From assembly GCA_905221605.1 (NCBI GenBank), contig CAJNDS010002272.1, positions 1-64,000 of the forward strand: a stretch of DNA of 64,000 bases, read 5' to 3'. This stretch comes from Symbiodinium natans (Eukaryota; Sar; Dinophyceae; Suessiales; Symbiodiniaceae). Shown here piece by piece: positions 33,401 through 37,540 of the stretch. Under the pieces are notes generated by a model. The model had not been told where the DNA came from, did no database searches, and was given only the letters and a program-made list of their open reading frames with translations. How positions within the stretch are numbered: position 1 is the stretch's first letter; every line of letters starts with the position of its first letter. Position numbers and translations under genes: made by a program.

Positions 33401-35021
33401 ACCCTAAACCCTAAACCCTAAACCCTAAACCCTAAACCCTAAACCCTAAACCCTAAACCCTAAACCCTAAACCCTAAACCCTAAACCCTAAACCCTCCGC
33501 AAGGAGGGCAAGTATACCTCCCACGTCATTGGCAACCTCAAGGCTCTCGCGGTAGGGGTGTGGGGTTTGAAGGGTTTGAGGAGTTTAGGGCCCTTTAGGG
33601 TTCGGAGTTTAGGGGGTTTAGGGAGTTTCGGGAGTTTAGGGAGTTTCGGGAGTTTAGGGAGTTTAGGGAGTTTAGGGAGTTTAGGGAGTTTAGGGAGTTT
33701 AGGGAGTTTAGAGAGTTGAGGGCATAGGGAGTTTAGGGTTTAGGGAGTTGAGGGTTTAAGCGGTTTTAGGGGGTTTGAGGCGTTTGAGGGGTTTGGGGGT
33801 TTGGGGGGGCAGCCCACTACACCTTGCACCCTCAATCCTGATCCCCCCCCCCCTTATTACTATATAGGGGCACTTGAGGGGCTAAAAAGTGGGTTAGAAG
33901 TACAGTTATAATTGGTTAAGAAGTGCCATGAACCTTCAAGTAGGGTTCAGTAGGGGCTTGCGCAGTTCGCCCTCTCCACGCCTTGGACGAAGCCTGAGCC
34001 GAAGTGTGTAGGGTTGGTTGGTTCCAGTCAAGATAATTGTTGGTTTCTAGTCATTCAACCCTAAACCATAAACCCTTAAAATGTAAAAAAAGAAGCAACA
34101 ATTGTAGAATGAAAACGCAGGTTAAAAAAAGAAAAAACCAAACCCGGAACCCTAAACCCTGAACCCTGAACCCTAAACCCTAAACCCTAAACCCTAAACC
34201 CTAAACCCTAAACCCTAAACCCTAAACCCTAAACCCTAAACCCTAAACCCTAAACCCTAAACCCTAAACCCTAAACCAACAGCAAGTTCAAAGGCCTTCA
34301 GCTCGAACGAGCTTGCCTTCCTGTCCATGCTCTTCTTTGGCGTCGGCCTCTACGGCCGCTTTGGGAGCAAAGGGTTTAGGGTTTAGGGTTTAGGGTTTAG
34401 GGTTTAGGGTTTGGGGTTTAGGGTTTGGGGTTTAGGGTTTGGGGTTCGGAGTCTCGGGTTTAGGGTTTTAGGTTTTAGGGTATTAGGGTGTGGGGGGAGG
34501 GGGCTTCGGGTTTTGGGGTGCATTGGTTTGGGGAGCTGTAATTAGCGTTTCGGGTTCGGTGTGGGGCTTCGGTTGTGTTAGGCCCGCGTTAGGGTGTAGG
34601 GGTTGGGGTTAGGGTTTAGGGTTTAGGGTTTAGGGTTTAGGGTTTAGGGTTTAGGGTTTAGGGTTTAGGGTTTTAGGGGTGAGTAGTTTCAGGGGTTAGG
34701 CTTGTGGGCTTCAGGCTTCAGGTTTTCAGGGCCTCAGGGTTTCAGGGTCCCAGGGTTTCAGGGCTTCAGGGTCTCAGGGTTTCGGACGCTGGGCTATGCG
34801 TGTTGTTGAGCTGTGTTTGGGGGGCGGCTTTTGGGGGCAGGAGAGAAGGGTTTGAAACAGGGACCCCTGCTCGGGGCCCCTCCTTCTGGGAGAGGGTTTA
34901 GGGTTTAGGGTTAGAGAGAGGGAGAGAGAGGGACACAGGGAGAGGCAGGGAGAGGCAGGGAGGGCCGGATCGAGAGAGAGAGAGAGAGAGCGAGAGTGTG
35001 AGAGCGTGAGAGAGAGAGAGC

Positions 35022-35054
<33 letters not shown>

Positions 35055-37189
35055 TGTGCGTGTGTGATGCCCTGAGCCGTGAGGCAACCTGATGTTCAAC
35101 TTCTATGACCCGCAGTGGGCAAAGGTGGATGCGGGCGGCTTCTTCAACGTGCGCCTTGGGCTTCGTCGAGGGGGGCGCGGGTTGGGGGGTTCAGGGCCCT
35201 TTCGTGCTTTAGGGTACTCTAACCCTCAACCCTCAACCCCTAAACCCCCCTGAACCGAACCCTAAACCCTAAACCCTAAGCCCGCAACCCTAAACCTTTT
35301 TGGGCCCTAGACCCGGCAACCATGGCCGGAACCCCGGAGTAGGGCCTTGGGTTTAGGGTTTAGGCTTTGGGGTTTAGGGTTTAGACTAGAATAAGGCCCC
35401 TTTTTTTTAGGCTGGGGTTTTTTTGGCAATCCCCTTACTACCAAAAAGGGCACCCTTTTTTTTCCTAGGTTACTCCGGCCGGGGCCTAGTTGGGGGTAGA
35501 TGCTTTGCAGCGCTTCGGACTGCAGGGTTTGGGGGGTTCTGGGGGGACCCGGACCCGGGGGCTGAGCTTGAGAAGCCGTTTTGTGTAGAGTTTAGGGTTT
35601 AGGGTTTAGGGTTTAGGGTTTAGGGTTTAGGGTTTAGGGTTTAGGGTTTAGGGTTTAGGGTTTAGGGTTTAGGGTTTAGGGTTTAGGATACATGGGTTGG
35701 TGGTCTCTTTGTATAGGGGCACAATTTCGGGGCTCTTTCTAGGGTTTACGGTTTGAAGCTTTAGAGGTAATGTTCGAATTGCGTTATTGCCCTGTTCAAA
35801 GTACTTTTCGGGATGGCTGGGAAGGCATGCCTTGTCGAGAATCTCGAAAAGCTTCTGGATCCTGGGGGAAACCCTAAACCCTAAACCCTAAGCTCGAAGC
35901 CCTAAACCCAAAATCCTAGACCCTGAACCCCATACTCTAAACTCTAAACCCTAAACCCTAAGCCCTAAACCCTAGCCCGAAACCCTTCTGGGTTTCAGGT
36001 GGGGCTGGGCACGCACTGCCGAGGTCCTACATCGTGGAGTCCTTCCTGTGCCCTGGGGGCTATAGGTGTTCAGGAGACGTGAAACGACCTGAGGGGTTTG
36101 GGGTTCAGGGTTTAGGGTTCAGGGTTTAGGGTTGAGGGTTTAGGGTTTAGGGTTTAGGGTTTCGGGTTGAGGGTTTCGGGTTTAGGGTTTAGGGGTTAGG
36201 GTTCTACAAGTTCTATGCATAAGCACGCTCCCATGCACATAGGCTGCTAAAGCCCTGTAGTCCGTGCAAGCCCTATAGACCCTACAAGACCCTTAAGCCC
36301 TACACCCTGCACTCCCAGACGCCGCCTCACGCCTTAAGCTAAACCCTAAACCCTAAACCCTAAACCCTAAACCCTAAACCCTAAACCCTAAACCCTAAAC
36401 CCTAAACCCTAAACCCTAAACCCTAAACCCTAAACCCTAAACCCTAAACCCAAAACCCTAAACCATAACCCTAAACCCTAAACCCTAAACCCTAAACCCT
36501 AAACCCTAAACCCTAAACCCTAAACCCTAAACCCTAAACCCTAAACCCTAAACCCTAAACCCTAAACCCTAAACCCTAAACCCTAAACCCTAAACCCTAA
36601 ACACTAAACCCTAAACCCTAAACCCTAAACCCTAAACCCTAAACCCTAAACCCTAAACCCTAAACCCTAAACCCTAAACCCTAAACCCTAAACCCGAAGC
36701 AGATTCAAGGCTTCCTATCTCCTTCTTCATGCACATTGCGTGCTACATCCAGCGACAGAACCTTGCTTCGCCTCAGTTGAACTTTAAACTTTTTGGGTTT
36801 CCTTATTTAGGGTTTAGGGTTTAGGGTTTAGGGTTTAGGGTTTAGGGTTTAGGGTTTAGGGTTTAGGGTTTAGGAAGATTAAAGTTTAACACTTTTTTTC
36901 CCCTTGGTTATTGGAGAAGTAAGGAACGGCAAGTGAGGGCATCCAGACGAGAGGGGGGCAAGGGCCCTGCCTTTTTGAAAGCGCCTGCTGCCTGCAGGAG
37001 AATGTGAACCCCTCAACCCCAAATCCCAAATCCCCGTACATTCTACATCCGAAGCCTGCACACCTAATCTACGGCCTATGGCCTCTCCTGCGGCAAGCAG
37101 GCAGCCAGGAAAAATCCCGGACCCAGCAGCTACTTAGTGGTAGCTCCAAGATCCTCCCGGACGGCACAGAGCCCAGCGGGAAAAGCTGA
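21056..37189 (+). CDS. G2: plastid-targeted membrane protein, at least 12 exons
   Basis: Exons: 21,056-21,117; 21,516-21,629; 22,058-22,166; 22,838-22,902; 23,193-23,268; 23,811-23,849; 33,504-33,536; 34,294-34,372; 35,084-35,150; 36,024-36,047; 36,710-36,764; 37,130-37,189. The N-terminus is a signal peptide (MTLRAAVAAVAAFCVAA), an FVAP-bearing S/T/A-rich transit region, a second hydrophobic stretch (GLAVAGLAVGAHAGLAVAW) and basic residues. That is the layout known for dinoflagellate plastid leaders. The mature part (about 150 residues) has hydrophobic segments NELAFLSMLFFGVGLYG and LLPISFFMHIACYI, so it is probably a thylakoid or envelope membrane protein. I do not recognise the family. Several junctions join in frame. 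Donors are GT, GC and GA. The intron between 23,849 and 33,504 contains an antisense LTR retrotransposon. Joins after exons 1, 2 and 3 are unresolved. Confidence 0.6.
21516..21629 (+). CDS. G2 exon 2 (FVAP transit region)
   Basis: CCGAG acceptor. 38 codons read VGVAYDAFVAPVARPAPAAL and then KTAGSTPGAASEGSVAR. The FVAP motif, known from dinoflagellate plastid transit peptides, stands about 8 residues in. The exon end runs directly into GTTTAGGG. Confidence 0.7.
21979..21996 (+). CDS. G2 possible 18-nt micro-exon or duplicated exon edge
   Basis: CAACATGACCTCGAGG after a CCACAG acceptor is echoed 64 bp downstream as CAACATGATCCCGAGG, with TTTAGGG copies between. It may be a micro-exon or the left copy of a target-site duplication flanking an intron. 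Confidence 0.3.
22058..22166 (+). CDS. G2 exon 3 (second hydrophobic segment of leader)
   Basis: CCCGAG acceptor. The frame reads GLAVAGLAVGAHAGLAVAW, then WRCRTQRQAEAKDSTLS. A hydrophobic helix followed by basic residues is the class I dinoflagellate leader pattern. A poly-G tract starts at 22,177. Confidence 0.6.
22590..22825 (-). repeat. (CCCTAAA)n block, G2 intron 3' part
   Basis: About 30 heptamers ending about 12 bp before exon 4. Perfect runs are broken by CCCAAAA variants. Confidence 0.95.
22838..22902 (+). CDS. G2 exon 4
   Basis: AG acceptor after CCCTACATAG. The frame PRKYVETVADQRLFEQAPES ends with GG in phase 2. Donor GTTTAGG. It joins exon 5 in phase (GG+A). Confidence 0.7.
23193..23268 (+). 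CDS. G2 exon 5
   Basis: CTTTGAG acceptor. The frame is SLKVYLQYTSEYLKGPLYWH, then PDKAQ. A GC donor after CAG is the best fit because the next exon also follows CAG. Confidence 0.7.
23460..23765 (-). repeat. CCCCCTAAA / CCCTAAA block
   Basis: Long run of 8-9-mer variants (AAACCCCCT) grading into CCCTAAA, ending about 45 bp before exon 6. Confidence 0.95.
23811..23849 (+). CDS. G2 exon 6
   Basis: CTCGCAG acceptor, frame GWLPDYPGTPMIK, GA donor (GAGGGG). The CAAGGAGGG at its end recurs at the start of exon 7, 9.65 kb away. Confidence 0.65.
23857..23945 (+). repeat. (TTTAGGG)n block, G2 intron 5' part
   Basis: Starts within 8 bp of exon 6. The same intron closes with CCCTAAA at 33,495, so its two ends are complementary. 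Confidence 0.95.
24310..24387. repeat. Hairpin element (16-bp arms)
   Basis: CAGGATGGGCTATTGT and ATAATAGCCCGTCCTG form 16-bp arms with two mismatches. The interior CCCTAAAGGGCCTTTTAAAG is partly self-complementary. MITE-like, lying just before the array that holds the LTR element. Confidence 0.6.
24402..24539 (-). repeat. (CCCTAAA)n array, left half of insertion target
   Basis: About 20 perfect heptamers, interrupted by the LTR element at 24,540 and resumed in exact phase at 33,323. Confidence 0.98.
24535..24539. repeat. Target-site duplication (CCCTA), left
   Basis: CCCTA before the left LTR and again at 33,323-33,327. Deleting the element plus one copy restores an unbroken CCCTAAA register. 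Confidence 0.7.
24540..24826 (-). repeat. 3' LTR (287 bp)
   Basis: Same sequence as 33,036-33,322. The spliced-leader-like 11-mer is at 24,741-24,751. Confidence 0.9.
24827..24836 (-). other. Polypurine tract
   Basis: Minus strand ACAAGGGGAG immediately precedes the 3' LTR, the place where plus-strand DNA synthesis of LTR elements is primed. Confidence 0.75.
25185..27080 (-). CDS. Element ORF 5: three CCCH fingers
   Basis: 631-codon frame (TTG at 27,080; probably an internal segment, not a true start). CCCH fingers lie in residues about 213-290 (CYWFSKGKDRCKFGEDCKFI; CKYYVAGRDCFAGKDCAFSH; CIQFARSGKCRYGDRCVFEH). The C-terminal half is Lys/Glu-rich with basic patches. Stop at 25,185, about 360 bp before the 3' LTR. 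Confidence 0.7.
   Translation of the reverse strand: MWSVYSRVASNFSMQDRTTGKIFDSTKGYPGEGPNNDDNSSSKRNLPWISEDYLDEVVSKKMERSSDMDGLDGFVPGSEGPLEKVEVENVTASKILMALWKKGYRAGYRRLCRLNASGCKVGAMKRPIKRVQKIGTRKAFTKMFNVFGSSQHGSGAGGKPIMKVVGPRPGFPAVLQASNTDSTLGEGSSSQVHGNVHVEQNRPMDRYEAERFEKRKKGFCYWFSKGKDRCKFGEDCKFIHSEDDVVLHSYWCKYYVAGRDCFAGKDCAFSHDATGVRCIQFARSGKCRYGDRCVFEHGVPLDEQRPRSPRTPPRDGPRRSSGANGGEKEISPEQFDDGEEDFMVYDDDTKMTELLMEAISFLSNGKPDLARAEADPLFKLLKFNGDTDQMDQEWVSWTTGMLTVLELHEVVKSYDVSLAEVEEWVNDLRIWYERANLGEEKDSKRGKKRSLERESSKDIPAEKEVVETSETEVAVEEEMKKVKKKRKAAAIEDPYTLMVPKPKKMPAIIEKGGSSSNVVVSAVEKASKMRTKSNVGGKTKKKEKSQSPKKEEVVMVQGPEEKDRPSDADAPASTTVNAELGQSCQAIEDAKREGLVSSIQRCVQDPVLTVSDLEYILLQLHLKIANNRKKK
26825..28021 (-). 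CDS. Element ORF 4, unrecognised domain
   Basis: Coding from about 27,973 (MDRNLVISMSSEGASEQDEN) to about 27,120 (FLRKRRHPVG). It contains a compact stretch (RICAEMVQVDEMNAQLGTGA; DLHHSFHDNPCLPAVGNYPL) that I do not recognise. It ends out of frame. A 41-nt GT-AG segment (about 27,112-27,072) would fuse it to ORF 5. Confidence 0.55.
   Translation of the reverse strand: MEGCCWQVPVGQRDCQKGSNKMDRNLVISMSSEGASEQDENLALEDDADQSMGDGAMVVMVYDPGTLIQSPTTDWVMRRGLTDRTVWPAMASMAQRICAEMVQVDEMNAQLGTGALLFQRRDQGYYCDLHHSFHDNPCLPAVGNYPLSVMGALLSPGLEGEFKNTDKFGTAMEAIAYDWSRSPGMEVHIELMARVAKLVHPFLTLGAQGSVMVSEFLWQRGRAQLMEFLQAATCADQLEVLWRRMDDDADEEVDPSTAVLEVLGPEDAVLDQGNNESLIPIEDAGLEGMAKGQKFLRKRRHPVGHQDWRTQGFSCGQCTPAWRLISLCRTALLVRSLTAQKGILVKDQTMMTILPLRGTYPGSRKTTSTKWCQKRWKGLQIWMGWMGLFREVRDRWKR
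27820..28311 (-). CDS. Element ORF 3 (linker frame)
   Basis: Coding-like from MVGSLAVGSTDEVLPGQGVA to DDLQQLLVKGL, with repeated LPGQ.VAGQ motifs, then out of frame after about 28,015. Removing 28,014-27,974 (41 nt, GT...AG) joins it in phase to ORF 4 at K-G-S-N-K-M-D. Confidence 0.5.
   Translation of the reverse strand: MVGSLAVGSTDEVLPGQGVAGQVNVSESAQVLPGQEVAGQETALEGAVQISGEETDQKEGEGGSNELRGDGAKILDVCPVKDDLQQLLVKGLLTRIYWKVAVGKCLWGKETARRGPIRWIEIWLLACHPRVQANRMRTWHWRTMLISQWVMVRWWLWCMIQER
28242..31973 (-). CDS. Element ORF 2: S1-like, three CCCH fingers, SAM-like
   Basis: 1,243 codons in the -1 frame relative to ORF 1. The N-terminal third is acidic. An S1/OB-like segment is near residues 320-385 (GLVRCINGYGAFLDHGDVNV). 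CCCH fingers are near 620 (CKFFNKGRCRNGDGCPYEH), 717 (CLYYNQGGCKYGTTCRYLH) and 770 (CCFDYYLRGRCRKGSNFCKY). A SAM/HhH-like segment is near 890-945 (MSTLGVTNVSDLQEFIFVED). These suggest nucleic-acid binding, perhaps a Gag-like RNA packaging role. The last about 20 codons look out of frame. An A8 run (CAAAAAAAAGAG, about 28,333-28,344) or a 44-nt GT-AG segment could carry the frame into the next ORF. Confidence 0.7.
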   Translation of the reverse strand: MEALSEGVAAVESVGPEGKMPNVVIGTVSAAEERVVDVVPVVQEGGPGDSEDGGKKLCVTTEEVSSFGAKNPAIQGEKEASGIAGDTEDLKDEAWSANDARVNAPDSTWSAKEARVEVHMVSRSTGDCNNGAQVSAAADDGGSQVDALVQPEVSCEERNSKGYTGADEAAVVNDGGNSPLETMEPKEPAVEENVPAVDDQLNGPAVEENLPAAEGETKDSNDGSTPMKGEVLPSGSSPEVDTERTAAGEAKPLAERKGGPEIQEHKGDEPVGLVEQDEQCDPKVKTKDAPGADDTEMVSEEHAKEVPRAGALESPGKHCYQEGDEIMGLVRCINGYGAFLDHGDVNVLVPAEGNNTYQFKFGDTVNGTVKRVEDDGTIILDTFLVLEEDEEDSSSTLRKWKPSGWSTWWTDSWYAGQWYQDSNSQWDWKQEEEQPDEGLVVQELSSEEREERQLYGEKIYKALLENGNEDEAYVGKITGMLLGRPMEELQECVADHAFLNAEARRAYGILQSDGWKPDGTESTGLGKLTTFSRKQYHNALFELACRKRRFTRPVVGEAVATVLNQGEDEFWNALWLDTKLFLQELDGAVQSMSKRENKPMEAYMDPDQYKKAYMTPQTVSPGYSKLCKFFNKGRCRNGDGCPYEHRRYGEGWPEGGSTEPKNSQEAGDEDGNIGDPPTEEGTVDEAQQEREDLAFRAKYNFGKGASKGEPTSGELKGRLCLYYNQGGCKYGTTCRYLHNDDIALEGTWEPGKSWDNASRKALRDAGFHHCCFDYYLRGRCRKGSNFCKYSHDEMSDERLTLLKHLVHVANQVRFEKERGWEISDRSTFQPPASGGAESSSSSAPKALQMTNVSQKEGEKGILDEAEADEQKNSVAESTGTRLQNPEEPIENWMARNEHLWVYTPHVSEVMSTLGVTNVSDLQEFIFVEDLVDKGINKVTACKILQLVGGVRYRPEGPEKAVPSDASVRVQQSSGSKGTGREAVRTLTQVREAEGSGAKTMPRGSYRELFDKVRYRDAWTLAQRSPLCVQKLQLVGVGMPPVNPPTKKYRSRSNPVRRGRPLLDKKQVRQVPRSRSQRRVQPAEVVEKPKPLELKPRGGLSYRFSRAWADVVDDDEQAEALVSYAASSSDSSEEETNAAQRMREIFLQERDSQRTAIRGNVPLGGSSGPNDGQKKSVHLGEGRDKASRGETRQEVTSQVFSLPQPSRRTEQSQKKEQGMAQLWLVRWRWAPRMRFYLGKVLLDR
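31901..32968 (-). CDS. Element ORF 1, WW-like motif
   Basis: ATG at 32,968 lies 67 nt inside the 5' LTR. The 355-codon frame is acidic and low-complexity, with a WW-like stretch near residues 220-250 (WEWHLHEDGRQYYYC and SKWTLP). It is coding to about 32,010. The last 30 codons (KLNIWIGKKWKRFLRVW) look out of frame, and the true frame continues in the next ORF. The shift can be explained by removing a 44-nt GT-AG segment (about 32,047-32,004) or by a -1 shift. Confidence 0.7.
   Translation of the reverse strand: MPSPKRWLQPSSDGGQNGGAGNGAAESLGERAVLEEVIPGAEEHLEEALVAENPNVGMNPNVDMVSNAEAEGRAVSVSPKPGEKRNWDATGGIDREMEVTVLRVLQKHGYQPSTSTSGRMVDQGSQTDLIGEVLQAARRPLNKIKGDPSSSSQGGGSGYEQKGADSFEAAPAAEYAMGEEEILQMEAERLRQLSEEEDEMRQVSERDGFRKDEHLIKACDGTTWEWHLHEDGRQYYYCLDTQESKWTLPVVGEKMKSDEVVGSPSGNELEMEAALGSSSSTPTPESTRAFQGSVNSLGEKDLSSTIRDSGLRAGGDAPTSGSLKLNIWIGKKWKRFLRVWQRWNRWVQKEKCPMW
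33024..33035 (-). other. Primer-binding site, half-tRNA type
   Basis: Minus strand GGTTATGAGCCC directly abuts the 5' LTR. It is complementary to GGGCTCATAACC, the anticodon stem-loop of eukaryotic initiator tRNA-Met, and not to a tRNA 3' end. Drosophila copia is known to prime from such a tRNA half. Confidence 0.65.
33036..33322 (-). repeat. 5' LTR (287 bp)
   Basis: Starts TGCGGAGCTGCAACTGG on the minus strand and ends CCCCGTA. No difference from the other LTR was seen in a by-eye comparison. Contains TTTGGCTCAAG (33,237-33,247), identical to the last 11 nt of the dinoflagellate spliced leader, immediately followed by ATGGCC. Confidence 0.9.
33323..33327. repeat. Target-site duplication (CCCTA), right
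   Basis: See the copy at 24,535. Because the target is itself a CCCTAAA repeat, the duplication is supported mainly by the restored register. Confidence 0.7.
33328..33495 (-). repeat. (CCCTAAA)n array, right half of insertion target
   Basis: Continues the array at 24,402-24,539 in the same register, with one CCCTACCCA break near 33,367. It ends about 8 bp before G2 exon 7. Confidence 0.98.
33504..33536 (+). CDS. G2 exon 7
   Basis: CGCAAG acceptor, frame EGKYTSHVIGNLK, continuing open to ALA before GTAGGG. CTCAAGGCT near its end is echoed by TTCAAAGGCCT at exon 8, so a GC donor after AAG (near 33,542) is likely. The boundary given is conservative. Confidence 0.6.
34165..34276 (-). repeat. 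(CCCTAAA)n block before G2 exon 8
   Basis: Near-perfect heptamers ending 18 bp before the exon. TTTAGGG-type repeats (33,598-33,760) open the same intron. Confidence 0.95.
34294..34372 (+). CDS. G2 exon 8 (transmembrane segment)
   Basis: TTCAAAG acceptor. The frame opens AFSSNELAFLSMLFFGVGLY and then reads GRFGSK, ending one base into the next codon directly before GGTTTAGGG. The hydrophobic run of about 16 residues fits one membrane helix. Confidence 0.7.
34374..34680 (+). repeat. TTTAGGG-type blocks after G2 exon 8
   Basis: Two dense runs (34,374-34,440 and 34,613-34,675) start directly at the exon 8 donor. Confidence 0.95.
34905..35065. repeat. GA microsatellite, G2 intron
   Basis: (GA)n with GTGTGTG tail. 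It replaces the usual CCCTAAA block upstream of exon 9. Confidence 0.9.
35084..35150 (+). CDS. G2 exon 9
   Basis: CCGTGAG acceptor. The frame is NLMFNFYDPQWAKVDAGGFF and then N. A GC donor after AACGT gives N-V-S at the junction with exon 10. Confidence 0.65.
35588..35686 (+). repeat. (TTTAGGG)n block
   Basis: About 14 perfect copies inside the intron between G2 exons 9 and 10. CCCTAAA variants close that intron (35,874-35,990). Confidence 0.95.
36024..36047 (+). CDS. G2 exon 10 (24-nt micro-exon)
   Basis: CCGAG acceptor, 24 nt encoding SYIVESF plus two bases of a Leu codon, GT donor (GTGCCC). Phases match exons 9 and 11 exactly. Confidence 0.6.
36343..36694 (-). repeat. Longest (CCCTAAA)n block (~350 bp)
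   Basis: About 50 copies, almost perfect, ending 16 bp before G2 exon 11. Confidence 0.98.
36710..36764 (+). CDS. G2 exon 11 (transmembrane segment)
   Basis: TTCAAG acceptor. The frame is LPISFFMHIACYIQRQNL, and with exon 10 it makes a hydrophobic helix. A GC donor starts the dispersed repeat CTTCGCCT. Confidence 0.65.
36761..36925 (+). repeat. Dispersed repeat split by a TTTAGGG array (copy 2)
   Basis: CTTCGCCTCAGTTGAACTTT to TTTTTGGGTTTCCTT, then ten TTTAGGG copies, then CCCCTTGGTTATTGGAGAAG. Compare 15,494-15,640, where the array is in the opposite orientation. Confidence 0.75.
37130..37189 (+). CDS. G2 exon 12 (C-terminus, TGA stop)
   Basis: CAGCAG acceptor in phase 0 with exon 11. The frame is LLSGSSKILPDGTEPSGKS, closed by TGA at 37,187-37,189. 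Hydrophilic tail. Confidence 0.5.
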   Translation, partial: LLSGSSKILPDGTEPSGKS

Positions 37190-37447
37190 GACAGGCAAGT
37201 CGTCTCGGGGGGTTGGGTAAGTTCCACTTTTGCAACAGCCCCAAACGCAAAACTCACAACCCTACACCCCAAGCCCTCGACCCCAAGCCCTACACCCCAA
37301 ACCTTAAAAAGACTGAGCCCTACAACGCCTTAAGGCCCAAGCCCAAGTCACCCAGCACATCCCCCAACCAGGGTCTAAACCCTAAACCCTAAATCCTAAA
37401 CCCTAAACCCTAAACACTAAACCCTAAACCCTAAACCCTTTTGAAGG

Positions 37448-37540
37448 ATGGGGGCGCCGCATTGCGCTCCCGCCTCCGACGGGCTTTCGTCCTCTACGCC
37501 GGCGCTCCGCGCCTGGCCTTTGCAGCAGCTCGGCCGGGGT
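37448..37540 (+). CDS. G3 exon candidate, possible start
   Basis: TGAAG acceptor followed after one base by ATG: MGAPHCAPASDGLSSSTPAL, leaving by a GT donor near 37,540. The alternative frame DGGAALRSRLRRAFVLYAG is equally GC-rich. CCCTAAA before and TTTAGGG after. Confidence 0.4.
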
